The position numbers and the translations under genes were made by a program. Shown in pieces: positions 23,146-36,041 of a DNA stretch of 64,000 nt (position 1 is the stretch's first letter; each line of letters starts with the position of its first letter). Source of the DNA: Neospora caninum Liverpool (Eukaryota; Apicomplexa; Conoidasida; Eucoccidiorida; Sarcocystidae); contig NC_018386.1 of assembly GCF_000208865.1 (NCBI RefSeq), positions 1,844,327 to 1,908,326 of the forward strand, written 5' to 3'. Below the pieces are notes generated by a model. That model searched no databases, was not told the DNA's origin, and worked only from the letters and a program-made list of their open reading frames with translations.

Positions 23146-23705
23146 GCGCGGGAGTTGGCCTGCGCAGGGGATCTACGCGGCTACCACAATATCCACGGCA
23201 GTGACACGAAGTCAGAAAGTGTTTATGAACACACTGAAGCGCTGAGTATCGTACTTATGCCCATGGCACCATGCTGTATCAACTCCATGGATTTGCGCGG
23301 GGCGGGAGGTTCCACGACAGGAACGGCAGACGAGTGTCAGCGGGTGATGTGTGGCCTCGTGACGTCGCATTCATCGGCGTCGGGTCTCATGCAGCTCGCT
23401 GGGAGACGTCTCTCGAAGATGCATATCAGACTGGTAGCCGAGGCGGTATTCGGCCTCCAGCAAAGCATGACCGGTTGTCCAGCGCATCATCTGAACCAGG
23501 GTGTAGTACAGTAGTGTCCCCCGATTTGCCTGTGTCATCGTTACGTGTTCAGGCTAATTCGGTAGGTGGTCAGAAATTTGGCATTCACGAGGCCACTAGT
23601 TTTCTCTATATGGGAGTGTCGGAGAAGTGTAGGGGCGCGGGGCAGGAATGTGCATGCGTTGACGGCTGAGGCATAAGCAGCGTAGCGGGATGCGGCGGCG
23701 CCAGT
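23146..23705 (+). repeat. Degenerate super-repeat sequence
   Basis: Shares short words with other modules, for example a TTCAGGCTAATTCGGTAGG stretch at 23.55 kb that recurs as the GGTAGGTGGT-type module at 35.06 and 46.51 kb. Open frames are short and overlapping. No gene supported. Confidence 0.45.
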
Positions 23706-25083
23706 GCGCTGACAGCGTATTGGCTTCGGCGGGGGTTGCAAGGGCATGCGCATGGGCTCCCGGCGTGGCGGTCAATGTGGTGATTCAGCCACACCTTCGT
23801 CCAACGTTGTCCATAGACTCCTGTTTGCCGTGTCGCTTCAGACTGAGCAGGTATGCTCATTTCGCGAGGCGTGCGATGGAATTCATCGGATCAATCATGA
23901 GGGGTCTTTCCCCGAGTACGGTCCGACGGCTGATTTTAGGGAACATATCGGATTCGGTAGCAGGGCGCCCCTGCATATAGTGGAATTCATCGTGGGAGGA
24001 GACGGTTTGCGGGTGGCACGTGCCACGAACAGATTTGGAAGTGGAACTTGCATTGCCGTTTGAGAGTTGGGATTGTCGGAGTACATGGTCGCTAGTGGAT
24101 GAAAGCACAATAGAACTTGGATTCGGTAGACAAAGCCATCCAAGACCTAATCCAGTAGTCCAACTCGTAGTATATACTTCCCAGAAAAGCCCACCAGATT
24201 GTCTGGTTGTGGCGAATGCGGTTGAGAGAGGCAGGGGGCCTGTAGTGGCGGGGGGAAATGGCCCGGTATCCCCTGAATGTATGCAGAGGCGATGTGCTGC
24301 TTGCTCCTACCGTATGGGCCGTCTGTATCGATGAGGTGGAGGAGAGTGTCAATCACGCTACAGTTTGGCTCCGTTGCGGCCAGACTTCTGACGGGGCCAG
24401 TTGCTATACCGTCGTCACATGGCTGAGACGGTGGACATTTCGGGTACGCAACCAGGCTGTAGGCCATCTGTGGAGGGTCGCAACAGGCGACGACCAGCTG
24501 AATTCAAGCGACGCACTCATGAACCGACGTGTGGCCTCACCCAATGGCTGCGGCGGAGGTAGTTCGGCCAGAGAGGCAGCATGTTGTGGGGCTTTGAGAC
24601 AACCGGGCATCAGATATGGCATATGTGGTTATGGCTCGTGTGGGGTCCGGTAGAGGTGTACAGCTACGTTCTAAAGAAATTCATGCATCATGCTGTTAGA
24701 GTGCAGAGGTAATTAAACGAAAAAGGGAACGACGAAACTATCACGTGGCGCCTTCTCGAGGAATGTGCAGCTGGAGCAGCGACGATTGTCGGAGGGTTGT
24801 AGTAGAAGGTGTAGGGCGGGGGGTGGAGCACTGTGCTGGCCCGGTTGTGGTTCATGGCGAGGCCTTGAGACTACGGGATCGACTTCAGAGTGAGACAGGG
24901 TTCGTGAGGCGCCATGGATAAATGATCCTCTAGACGTCTCCCTCCTTGCGTCCTTCAGATTAAACATGTATGCCACAGCAGGTTGCACTAATTCTTTACG
25001 ATAGCAACGGTTCTACTGCAGGGGCCTCCTAGAGCATGCACGTGATCCCAGCGAGTTGCGACACGAGAGGCGTCTTCGAATAG
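23706..25083 (+). repeat. 1.38-kb duplication, left copy (partner 29986-31363)
   Basis: Matches 29986-31363 at a constant offset of 6280 with very few substitutions (for example GTGGAGGGTCG against GTGAAGGGTCG near 24470). It begins at GCGCTGACAGCGTATTGG. Its right part is shared with a third copy at 26.48-26.84 kb. Confidence 0.95.
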
Positions 25084-25664
25084 AATTGAGGTCGCGCGCT
25101 ATAGGCCATGCATTGTGGGGGTTGGTGTGGCGAGCCGTTTGAGCATTATTTCAGTGAGTCCGTCTGCGATGGCCGCTGGTCTCGACGGAAACTCTCTCGT
25201 TTTGCTGGTCTCACAAACGTACCGGCCGGGCGTGGCGCGCCGGATATCGCCAGCTGAAGGAAGTACGCAAGGGCAGCGACGCAATTGTTAGAGGTAGCCA
25301 AACCGCAGGCCAGACCGCTTGCAAGAGAGCGCTCCATCGGCCGGCTTGGTCGTTTAGTGGATGGTCTTCAGGGTCTCTGGGGAGTTGCCAATGTTGCGCT
25401 GGACTGACGAATGTCCTCGGAATAAGTGATGTGGGGTGCGGGGGGGGGGGGGAGGTGGCGCTACAGAGTGTAGTGAGGACGACGTGGGCGCAGACCAGGC
25501 GCTGCGGTTCGGTGGTCCACACAGCTGTTAGTATACCTGAGAGTGGTTGCTCTGCCATCCGCTACAGGTGGCCTGGGCTGTCGGGTTTTTGTGTTCTGCT
25601 AGTGCGCGGGTCGAACGGATTTGATAGGCGACGTGGCGCTGTCTAGCTGTCGCTGCGCGTGAAG
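24725..25664 (+). repeat. 0.94-kb duplication, left copy (partner 26480-27419)
   Basis: Matches 26480-27419 at a constant offset of 1755. The first 160 bases are visibly diverged, whereas the rest (from about 24885) is essentially identical, including a G13 run at 25440-25452. The break in identity suggests partial gene conversion. Confidence 0.93.
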
Positions 25665-26479
25665 AGCCAAACGGGGTGTCGGCATGCGGGTTGAGGGTTG
25701 ATTTGTCAGAGGATGCTGAGTATTGCTTATGAGTGCGAGCGTGACTTGATGGTTTGGGAAACACGAATGTAGAGGTAGGTGACAGTCGATTGGTGAGGTT
25801 CTTTTTCTTGTTGTGGAATGTGCGGTCTGCTGGACCTATGCGTGGATTGTATTTGTGACCGATTGTGTGCAGTGGGTAAATAGTGGATCAGTAGCACGGT
25901 CTGGCTAAGTACGGTCGAGCAGACTTACTTGGTGTCTGATCGTTATGAGGTCTTCCGGGCGCGACAAGGGAACGCATCGGATGAAACGGGAGCACTGCAG
26001 GAAGGTAGAGGAGGGGAGGAGCTGAATCGACCACATTTGTCCCAGTCTCTGACAGCGGTTATGATATCTTGGGTAGACACTTCATGCCAAGCACCGTTTA
26101 TGTAGAGGGTACCCGGCCTCCTGGTAGGTAGCGTGACGCACACCCCGTCTCAAACAAAATTGAGGAATGTCTACTTCTGCAACAGGCTGTAGGCGCATAG
26201 CCTAGAGTCTGTGAAGCTGTGCTCTTGGCTCCATTCATGCGGGGGCAAGAGGAATGAGGGCGCCCTCGTGGGCAGCGCCAGCACCGGACGAAGGCACCGT
26301 AGGGACGCAACAGATCAAGAATGTATGTGAAAAGAGTTTTTCTCCTACAGGTATGTGGTGTTTTTGCATGGGACTAGATTAGCGTTTTAAGAAAACTCCG
26401 GGATTATGCTGTTGTGGTGATGAAGAACGTAAATTCCTGAGACACACTGTACTAACGACAAAGAGGTCATCACAAGGAA
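25665..26479 (+). repeat. Spacer with degenerate modules
   Basis: Separates the two 0.94-kb copies. It contains AGGCTGTAGG at 26184; the remainder has no strong match within the window. No gene recognised. Confidence 0.45.
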
Positions 26480-27419
26480 GGGAACGACGAGACTATCACG
26501 TGGCGCCGTCTCTAGGCATGTACAGCTGGAGCCGCGACGATTGTCGGAAGTTTGTGGTAGAAGGTGTAGGGCGGGGGGTGGAGTACTGTGTTCGCCAGGT
26601 TCTGGTTCATGGCGAGGCCTCGGGACTATGCGATCGACTTCAGAGTGAGACAGGGTTCGTGAGGCGCCATGGATAAATGATCCTCTAGACGTCTCCCTCC
26701 TTGCGTCCTTCAGATTAAACATGTATGCCACAGCAGGTTGCACTAATTCTTTACGATAGCAACGGTTCTACTGCAGGGGCCTCCTAGAGCATGCACGTGA
26801 TCCCAGCGAGTTGCGACACGAGAGGCGTCTTCGAATAGAATTGAGGTCGCGCGCTATAGGCCATGCATTGTGGGGGTTGGTGTGGCGAGCCGTTTGAGCA
26901 TTATTTCAGTGAGTCCGTCTGCGATGGCCGCTGGTCTCGACGGAAACTCTCTCGTTTTGCTGGTCTCACAAACGTACCGGCCGGGCGTGGCGCGCCGGAT
27001 ATCGCCAGCTGAAGGAAGTACGCAAGGGCAGCGACGCAATTGTTAGAGGTAGCCAAACCGCAGGCCAGACCGCTTGCAAGAGAGCGCTCCATCGGCCGGC
27101 TTGGTCGTTTAGTGGATGGTCTTCAGGGTCTCTGGGGAGTTGCCAATGTTGCGCTGGACTGACGAATGTCCTCGGAATAAGTGATGTGGGGTGCGGGGGG
27201 GGGGGGGAGGTGGCGCTACAGAGTGTAGTGAGGACGACGTGGGCGCAGACCAGGCGCTGCGGTTCGGTGGTCCACACAGCTGTTAGTATACCTGAGAGTG
27301 GTTGCTCTGCCATCCGCTACAGGTGGCCTGGGCTGTCGGGTTTTTGTGTTCTGCTAGTGCGCGGGTCGAACGGATTTGATAGGCGACGTGGCGCTGTCTA
27401 GCTGTCGCTGCGCGTGAAG
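26480..27419 (+). repeat. 0.94-kb duplication, right copy (partner 24725-25664)
   Basis: Direct copy of 24725-25664, with a G13 run at 27195-27207 of the same length as the one in the left copy. The exact retention of a homopolymer length points to a very recent event. Confidence 0.93.
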
Positions 27420-28766
27420 TGCACGCTGTAGTGCGTGTAGGGGACTTGGGGGTTCGCTGCCGTCAGGGGCTGAACAGAGCGTATGGCGTGCGAGTGGGCT
27501 GCGAATGTGGACGCGACGTTTTGTCGCAAATCGTTTAAATTTACATTTTTGGTTTTATTCGGTGGAACGTGTGAGGAAGTAACTCGCTGAACACCTGAGT
27601 GGCGTTGAGCGTTGCTAGGATCAGGGAGTGAGAATTGTGTCGAAAGTGTGCTGGTACTGTGGCCTGTCGCGGTGCTGTCGCACTGCATGTGGGTGTTGTA
27701 TATGGGTTGCGCCGATAGTGCGGGACGAGACATCGGGGCGCCTCCCATTCGAATCGTTCTCGTAGCGGGGGGTGTGGCACGCGGGCGCAACGCTCCTCAC
27801 TCTAGGTGCGTCATGGATTGTGGCATTGCTGCTCAGGCTATGGGCATGGGATGGCGGGTGACTGTTGGGATTGGCGGTGCATTGTGAATGACGTAGCGAG
27901 TGAACCAGGAGCGTGGGAACGGCAGCAGCAGTGTCGGAAGACGACATCCGATGTAGGAGGTTGTGGGAGTGTTCAGGCACGGTACATCGCTTATCGGGCA
28001 AGTGGTGGGGGTGAGGTTGAGCTGCGGTGGAGGCGATGAGCAGTCCATGGATGTATATGATGGAGTTTTCTGTCAGTGTGCGAATGTACAACTTGCATTA
28101 GAGGCGTATTTTTGTCGGAGGCCGGAGATGGCTAGTCGGAAGCCAACGAGATGAATATGAATTATCGTGGTATATGCACATGAGGACCTGGGGAAGCGGA
28201 CTCAGGATTCAAAGAACCTGAACGGACGCTTGCGAAACACACTGAGAGGAATTACATTTTAAAAGGTTTGTCGTGCAGAGACTATCCATTTCGGGTTGAT
28301 TCGCTCATGGAAGCGGACGAGTGTAAATTGCATATTAGATCGAACGCGCTTGCGATCTGGCGGTGCAGACTAAAGGAGAGAAAGCTGTGTAGAGCATTCC
28401 CATGGCAGAGACAGAAGACAAACACACGGCAACACGCCGGAAGCAAAACTCGGTCCACCAGCCCATCGCGCCCATTCGTGCCGGGCACCGCATGATTTGA
28501 CAGGTGGAGGACGTACGTATGGGCGCCAAGAACATTGTTGGCAGCCACTCGGCAGGCGAGACAGCTTGAAAAGCAACACTTCATCGGGTTGTTTGCCTCG
28601 ACTTGCGCATGGTCTTGGAAGTCTGCCGCCTGTCGCCGGAGTTGCGATTCGGTGTGGACGATATTCGGAATACGCGGGATGCGGTGCAAGATGGCGCGCA
28701 GCGCGTACGAATGTGTCTCAAGTAGCACCAGAATGGTGGTGCGTCGTGCCCCGGCTGTTGGGAATG
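27420..28766 (+). repeat. Degenerate modules, no gene
   Basis: The stretch 27.6-27.9 kb resembles 13.85-14.1 and 60.48-60.7 kb (a shared TCGGGGCGCCTCCCATTCGA-like context). The longest open frame of the mosaic, 213 codons on the minus strand (28282-28923), runs across a duplication boundary. It has no domain and no conserved counterpart and is not accepted as a gene. Confidence 0.5.
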
Positions 28767-29616
28767 AATACAGCGAATGGCTTGCGCCAGGGCTTCGAAT
28801 GTGGCTACGAGACTTGCCTGACGGCCGTCTATATTGCCGTTCTGCGCTGTACGTGGTAGAAAGCGTACTGAGAGGGATTAGCATACAGCGGACCTTTGTG
28901 GCGTTCGGCAAAGGCGCCGACACGCGTTCGGTGATCCGGAAGTGAGCCCCGCGTCGTCCGTATGCACGTACTGTGTTTTGGCTCCGTACAGTTTCGCTGT
29001 CGGTGGGTGTGGGACATGACTTGCGTTAGCGGTGCTGGAGATGGCAGCAGGCGCCATCTGTATGAATCGAGTTCGGGATGAGCCGTGCCGCTGTCGGGTT
29101 GCATGTCGCTCGACCCTAGGCGTCGCACGGGTGGTGGCGATGCTTCACAGGCGGTAGGCAGATGATGGAGAGTGTTTGTCGTCGCCGCAGTACTGTGGAG
29201 GAAATGAGAGCACCAGTGACCCCGGGGCGGTGAGCCGGCAGCGGCAGTCTCGGAGGACGGAAGCGGACGCAGCTTGCAGACTCGAGCTCCTGCCTGGTAG
29301 GCCGCTCAGGAGCGCGAACAACCTGCGCAGGGGAACTAGGCGAGCATGATAGACGTCGAGGGAGTGCCGCGAAGTTTGAATGCGTTGCGGATGATGTTGA
29401 GGTAGAGTGCGAACTGGCGTGCCCTCTCGATGGGTGTGGCAACGCACGGGATGTGGTCACCATCAGGCGAGCAGCAGAAAACTGGAATTGGATGATGCGT
29501 CCCCACTAGACGCGTTGCTCACTGATCTCACGACCTGGGATGCTCGTGGAAATATGCATTGGGGAGCAGTGGCCGAGTGAGGAAGGAGGCGACGCTTCGA
29601 CTCTAGCAAGGCGCGA
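28767..29616 (+). repeat. 0.85-kb duplication, left copy (partner 31742-32591)
   Basis: Matches 31742-32591 at a constant offset of 2975 from AATACAGCGAATGGC to GCAAGGCGCGA, with few differences (for example ATATGCATTGG against ATATGTGTTGG near 29550). Confidence 0.95.
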
Positions 29617-29985
29617 CTGGTTCCCAAATGCTTTTGACAGACCACAGTGTGCGTGAAACGTTGTCCCGATCGTTGGCCGGCTGCGTTGCTTGTCCAGGAT
29701 ACGAATGTATGTATTGAAGAAATCCGGGCGAAGACGGAACGGGTGAAAAACCTGTATTTACGTGGAATAGGTTTAGAGCATCACCGACCATATCTTTACT
29801 ATAGAAGGTCAATCCGCGCTTTTGGATTGCTGTACGCCATCACCCCACTGGACTGCTTAGGACAGCCGAGTCCATTACTTGGGAGCGTGGAGTATTGGGT
29901 GCAGGTTCGATCAGCCGGTGGCGAGATATGTGAGTCTGATAACGACTGTGAAGCACAAGCGTCAGATCCCGCTGGAGGGGCTCCG
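29617..29985. other. Spacer between duplications
   Basis: About 370 bases linking the 0.85-kb and 1.38-kb duplicated segments. I see no match elsewhere in the window and no gene. Confidence 0.4.
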
Positions 29986-31363
29986 GCGCTGACAGCGTAT
30001 TGGCTTCGGCGGGGGTTGCAAGGGCATGCGCATGGGCTCCCGGCGTGGCGGTCAATGTGGTGATTCAGCCACACCTTCGTCCAACGTTGTCCATAGACTC
30101 CTGTTTGCCGTGTCGCTTCAGACTGAGCAGGTATGCTCATTTCGCGAGGCGTGCGATGGAATTCATCGGATCAATCATGAGGGGTCTTTCCCCGAGTACG
30201 GTCCGACGGCTGATTTTAGGGAACATATCGGATTCGGTAGCAGGGCGCCCCTGCATATAGTGGAATTCATCGTGGGAGGAGACGGTTTGCGGGTGGCACG
30301 TGCCACGAACAGATTTGGAAGTGGAACTTGCATTGCCGTTTGAGAGTTGGGATTGTCGGAGTACATGGTCGCTAGTGGATGAAAGCACAATAGAACTTGG
30401 ATTCGGTAGACAAAGCCATCCAAGACCTAATCCAGTAGTCCAACTCGTAGTATATACTTCCCAGAAAAGCCCACCAGATTGTCTGGTTGTGGCGAATGCG
30501 GTTGAGAGAGGCAGGGGGCCTGTAGTGGCGGGGGGAAATGGCCCGGTATCCCCTGAATGTATGCAGAGGCGATGTGCTGCTTGCTCCTACCGTATGGGCC
30601 GTCTGTATCGATGAGGTGGAGGAGAGTGTCAATCACGCTACAGTTTGGCTCCGTTGCGGCCAGACTTCTGACGGGGCCAGTTGCTATACCGTCGTCACAT
30701 GGCTGAGACGGTGGACATTTCGGGTACGCAACCAGGCTGTAGGCCATCTGTGAAGGGTCGCAACAGGCGACGACCAGCTGAATTCAAGCGACGCACTCAT
30801 GAACCGACGTGTGGCCTCACCCAATGGCTGCGGCGGAGGTAGTTCGGCCAGAGAGGCAGCATGTTGTGGGGCTTTGAGACAACCGGGCATCAGATATGGC
30901 ATATGTGGTTATGGCTCGTGTGGGGTCCGGTAGAGGTGTACAGCTACGTTCTAAAGAAATTCATGCATCATGCTGTTAGAGTGCAGAGGTAATTAAACGA
31001 AAAAGGGAACGACGAAACTATCACGTGGCGCCTTCTCGAGGAATGTGCAGCTGGAGCAGCGACGATTGTCGGAGGGTTGTAGTAGAAGGTGTAGGGCGGG
31101 GGGTGGAGCACTGTGCTGGCCCGGTTGTGGTTCATGGCGAGGCCTTGAGACTACGGGATCGACTTCAGAGTGAGACAGGGTTCGTGAGGCGCCATGGATA
31201 AATGATCCTCTAGACGTCGCCCTTCTTGCGTCCTTCAGATTAAACATGTATGCCACAGCAGGTTGCACTAATTCTTTACGATAGCAACGGTTCTACTGAA
31301 GGGGCCTCCTAGAGCATGCACGTGATCCCAGCGAGTTGCGACACGAGAGGCGTCATCGAATAG
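29986..31363 (+). repeat. 1.38-kb duplication, right copy (partner 23706-25083)
   Basis: Direct near-identical copy of 23706-25083. It ends abruptly at a TCGAATAG shared with the left copy, after which a unique 378-base piece follows. Confidence 0.95.
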
Positions 31364-31741
31364 GGCTGTACTGGCTCGGGATAAATCACCCACGGTAGCC
31401 GTGGGTGGCGCGCGTCGAATGCGTGTCATCGCCGTAAAGCCGTCAGCAACTACCGCTAAGCGAGGAGGATTCTCCCGCGGATCGCCGTTCGCGGATGTGT
31501 TCGGGGTATGCCATGCCGCGGCGTGTTTGTACAGCTTAGGGATGTATGTACCGGTAGCAGGCCAGTTCCTGCAAGCGCCCTGACGTCATACCCGGATGCT
31601 CGTACCAGACCACTCTATCAGGCTCTCTGCATGGCCCTGCGGACTATGTTCAGAAGCACACGGGCATTTCCAGCGCAACGCTCCGCTGTGGAATACAGTT
31701 GCATTCCGTGGGCTGGGGCACTGCCGCGCTGACGGGTGCCA
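31364..31741. other. Unique 378-bp segment between two duplicated blocks, with a perfect hairpin
   Basis: Sits exactly between the end of the 1.38-kb right copy and the start of the 0.85-kb right copy, and has no visible relative in the window. At 31387-31407 it has a perfect inverted repeat, CACCCACGG-TAG-CCGTGGGTG. It looks like inserted or filler DNA. No gene is supported. Confidence 0.6.
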
Positions 31742-32591
31742 AATACAGCGAATGGCTTGCGCCAGGGCTTCGAATGTGGCTACGAGACTTGCCTGACGGC
31801 CGTCTATATTGCCGTTCTGCGCTGTACGTGGTAGAAAGCGTACTGAGAGGGATTAGCATACAGCGGACCTTTGTGGCGTTCGGCAAAGGCGCCGACACGC
31901 GTTCGGTGATCCGGAAGTGAGCCCCGCGTCGTCCGTATGCACGTACTGTGTTTTGGCTCCGTACAGTTTCGCTGTCGGTGGGTGTGGGACATGACTTGCG
32001 TTAGCGGTGCTGGAGATGGCAGCAGGCGCCATCTGTATGAATCGAGTTCGGGATGAGCCGTGCCGCTGTCGGGTTGCATGTCGCTCGACCCTAGGCGTCG
32101 CACGGGTGGTGGCGATGCTTCACAGGCGGTAGGCAGATGATGGAGAGTGTTTGTCGTCGCCGCAGTACTGTGGAGGAAATGAGAGCACCAGTGACCCCGG
32201 GGCGGTGAGCCGGCAGCGGCAGTCTCGGAGGACGGAAGCGGACGCAGCTTGCAGACTCGAGCTCCTGCCTGGTAGGCCGCTCAGGAGCGCGAACAACCTG
32301 CGCAGGGGAACTAGGCGAGCATGATAGACGTCGAGGGAGTGCCGCGAAGTTTGAATGCGTTGCGGATGATGTTGAGGTAGAGTGCGAACTGGCGTGCCCT
32401 CTCGATGGGTGTGGCAACGCACGGGATGTGGTCACCATCAGGCGAGCAGCAGAAAACTGGAATTGGATGATGCGTCCCCACTAGACGCGTTGCTCACTGA
32501 TCTCACGACCTGGGATGCTCGTGGAAATATGTGTTGGGGAGCAGTGGCCGAGTGAGGAAGGAGGCGACGCTTCGACTCTAGCAAGGCGCGA
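31742..32591 (+). repeat. 0.85-kb duplication, right copy (partner 28767-29616)
   Basis: Direct near-identical copy of 28767-29616. Both flanks differ from those of the left copy. Confidence 0.95.
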
Positions 32592-35500
32592 GTGACCGCC
32601 CACTGTTTCAAACGCTTCTCAGTATGTTCACAGAGTCTGCCGACCTGTTTACGGCACTGCTATCTGTACAGAACGTCGCGGTAGGTCGGCAGGAATTTGG
32701 GCTTGAAGACGGAATTCGTGTCGGTTGTTGGAGAGCGTTGGCAATCTATGTACGCTCGCGCCTCGGGAGGGGCGTGTGAGCTCCGAGGACTTTGACGCGT
32801 AGGTTTCGGTGCCGGACATGCTTGTGGCTGCCCGGACAAAGGATTAATGTTAGAGGGCTGCGAGGGCTAGCGCCCGAGGAGTAGAACATTCATGCGAAAC
32901 ACTGGATATGTTGTAGTGGTAATTTACTACAGACTATGGGAGCGAAGCGGCTCCAATATGTAACTCCCTTCATAGAAATCAACATAGCTTTCACTGATTA
33001 ACCGCGGATGGCTGGAATACACAGCGCCTGCGTTCGACTGCTGCTGAAGGGGCTATGTCAGGATGTGTCAGCTGATGGATGTACGCACTCGTCATGTGAT
33101 ATCCCCTGACAGTTTGGAGACGGAGAGGTTGGGAAAATGCTTCGCTTTCGTGCGGATGGGATTTCGTGTACGACCGGGGAGTCCGACCGCAGCTACAAGT
33201 CATGTCTCTTATCATGTGCCTGACTCAGTCCACCAGTGTGAGCTGTCGTAACACGCTTGTTCTTATAAGGTGAGTAGCCGAACCTCGACGTCGCAAAGCA
33301 ATCGCGAGCGACAGGACGCTCCAATCGTATGTGAAAAAACTCTTGGCCGTCTCCTCTGTTGCGACGGTCACGTTTTCCTGTACTGCCTCAAACGTCCATT
33401 GTGCGCCCGCCGCAGGCAGGAATCGGGGTTAGCCTGAGTTGCCGCGTGCAGCTTGATCTCCGTCGCATTCTAACTGTGTAGAGCGCGACGGGGTGACTCG
33501 GTGGACTCCGAGGCCCCATCAATGTGTCGGTGGTCGGGCACGCTCGAAGGCTATAGTTGGATGAACAGGGGACACAAGTTCGCTTGTATTAAAGTTGTTT
33601 ACGAGCGTGGCGTGTAGAGTGTGGCAAGGGTTCCACGTGCACGCAGATTACAAACATAGGTGACGACTGAGACGTTGCGATAGCACCGGCACCAGCCCAG
33701 CATGATGCCCATGACAAATTTCGTCAGGCGCCCCGAGTACGAATGTGTCACTCATCATTCAGTGAAGACATGTTGACTGGTGGATGGGCAACCGAAGCGG
33801 AGTGTAGCACGGGCCGGGTTTCGTGGGGTTTCGAGGACGATTACGGTAGTTACACAGGATGCCGCGGACTTCGTGTCCTGAACTGCACCTCTAAAGAGAC
33901 TGGCCTCACAAGCCTTCTATGGAGCTACGAGCGTTAGCTCCTCCGTACCAAAACGTCGAGATGAGATGGACCTCACAAGGTTTTCTGCATTCGCTATTAT
34001 TTTTTCTTTCTGCACGATCTGCGTTTTTCCTGGCGGTGCTTGAACGTTCGCTGTATTCCCGGCCATAAGGGCGTGGTCATGCTTGGCCCGGGTGTCAGTG
34101 CAGCTTGATCTCGGTCATGTTCTATCTTCGTGCCAGCATACGTTTCTTCTTTTGTGGATTAACAGTACTGCGTCTGATTCACGAGCGGTTCGTGAAGGCG
34201 ACAGACGTAATTATGCTTGCCCAGTTACGGTTACGGAATGCAGTTTGCGCGGGGACCCCATTCCCCAAGAGGACAGGGGCACCGTTGCGGTGCTTCATGA
34301 TTCTAATGAAACACATGGTGTCTGACTGATCCGGGGGAATCGTGTAACGGTTCGTTACAATTGTACTCTGTGTTGATGTGGCTCGTGCGGCTCGGGTTTC
34401 AGGCACCTGCCGTTTTCCTCAGGTGCAGGATTTGTCTTGAGTGTTGTGTTCGGCTTTCTTCCTGAATTCACCGCGTATGGGGGTTGCGTTGATGCGTCAA
34501 TCCGTCTCGGCAGACGTTGCAGGTTTGGTGGAAGTTTTGACGAGGCGGTGATTCACGTTGAGATGACGAACACTGGCTGCATCCACTCCTCGAGAGCTGG
34601 AGTCACGGATGACACCAGAAGAGGGCACCCGAAGTTCGGTGCACGTGGTGAGAAACGGCGACAGGTCGTGCGATTGCGCATACTTGGGACCTGCACGGGT
34701 GTAGCAAGGGGGTTGCCGGAGTGGCGCGGAGTTAGGATGCGTCTACTATAGTTTCGCGATTGAACATGACGTGGCTTCTGTACATGGCATGCCTTGCGAA
34801 GGCCGGGATGATATATATGGGAAGAGGAGAGAGGGGAACGTTTCTCATCTGGTGATACTTGACCACAAGACGGTGGTCTCATCCGCCTGAAGTCGCCTCG
34901 CTTACAGCGCGTTGCAGAACGTCGTGGGAGCCACCGGCATAGTGCAAAACGAGGCCAGATGCAGACGTCAACAAGGAGTGACTGATTGCCCACCTCTTCC
35001 GAAAGTTCTGGCTGTGTTCCGATGGCGGGTGCTGCCGCTCATCTCTTTGTTTCGAGTTCAGGCTCAGCCGGTAGGTGGTGGGATCTTGGCGATGAAGACT
35101 AACCCCAGGTCGATTGGTAGGTAATGCTGGCGAATTTTATGTCAGTGCGACCAGCGAGTCGGAAAATGGGTGAGTGCTGTAGGGACACATAGGCGTTGGC
35201 CCCGGCAGCGGCGTACGTGTCAGGGAGTTGATAGCGAACATAATCTCGGCGGTGGGGCGTGGGAAGGGGCTTCGGCGGGCGGCGGCGGAGAAGTGGCTTC
35301 AGAAACGTTGCGGTACCACGTATGCTGGACATGGGCTCTTACGGATTTACTCAGACGCCCCGAGTACGCCTTTGACACGAGATGCTTACTGGAGGCATTT
35401 TATCTCATGGATGGGAAACTGTCTGCTCTGTCGCGTTTCGCGTGGCGTGTATGATCGACCATGCCAAGCGGAGCTACATATGATGTAGCGTCTCGCCCAC

Positions 35501-36041
35501 GTCAGACCAGCCCACTGGCCTCGGGGGTCGGGTCACGCGGGTCCGATCAAGCGCAAAGAGTCACTCCGTACCATCATATCAATCGCTTCCCACGTGGTCA
35601 TCACAACCGTGTCTGAAGCCGATCTGTTGAGTGTCCATGGTCCCAGGCTTCGTTGCTTCTTTTAGCGGCCCAAACGTCCGTTGGGTGCCCAAACAGAGGG
35701 CGGTCCCGGGGTCGGGGCCGGGTTGTGGTGCCATATGCCGGTGGACTTCGTTTTTATCTAACTGTCTGCGGAGAGACGGGGCTTCGGTCAAACGAACCCG
35801 CTGCCGTATGGATGAGGAGGCATAGGCGGAAAGGCTCGAAGGATGCGTCTAGATGGAGAGGGTTCTTAGTATGGTTATGCTGAATGCGCTTAATGGTGGG
35901 GTGTGTGCGCCGTGGCACTGACCGCCTACTGATTTTAGACGGCTACAAGTGCAAGCGGATGTGCAGCAACAGGCTCGACTGACGAGACGAATCAGCAGCG
36001 ATTTGCTGTCACGTATGCTTTAAGGTTCATAACTGATTCCT
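32592..36041 (+). repeat. Degenerate super-repeat modules
   Basis: Carries CGTAACACGCTTGTTC (33.25 kb), the GCAGCTTGATCTC module (33.45 and 34.1 kb), CCCCGAGTACG (33.73 and 35.36 kb), TTGTACTCTGTGTTGATG (34.36 kb), CACCTGCCGTTTTCCT (34.41 kb) and a GGTAGGTGGT module (35.07 kb). These recur in the same relative order elsewhere. Open frames are short and no gene is recognised. Confidence 0.6.

Noticed and set aside
28282..28923. 213-codon open frame on the minus strand, the longest in the modular region
   Set aside because: No domain, no conserved counterpart, crosses a duplication boundary at about 28767, and overlaps other frames.
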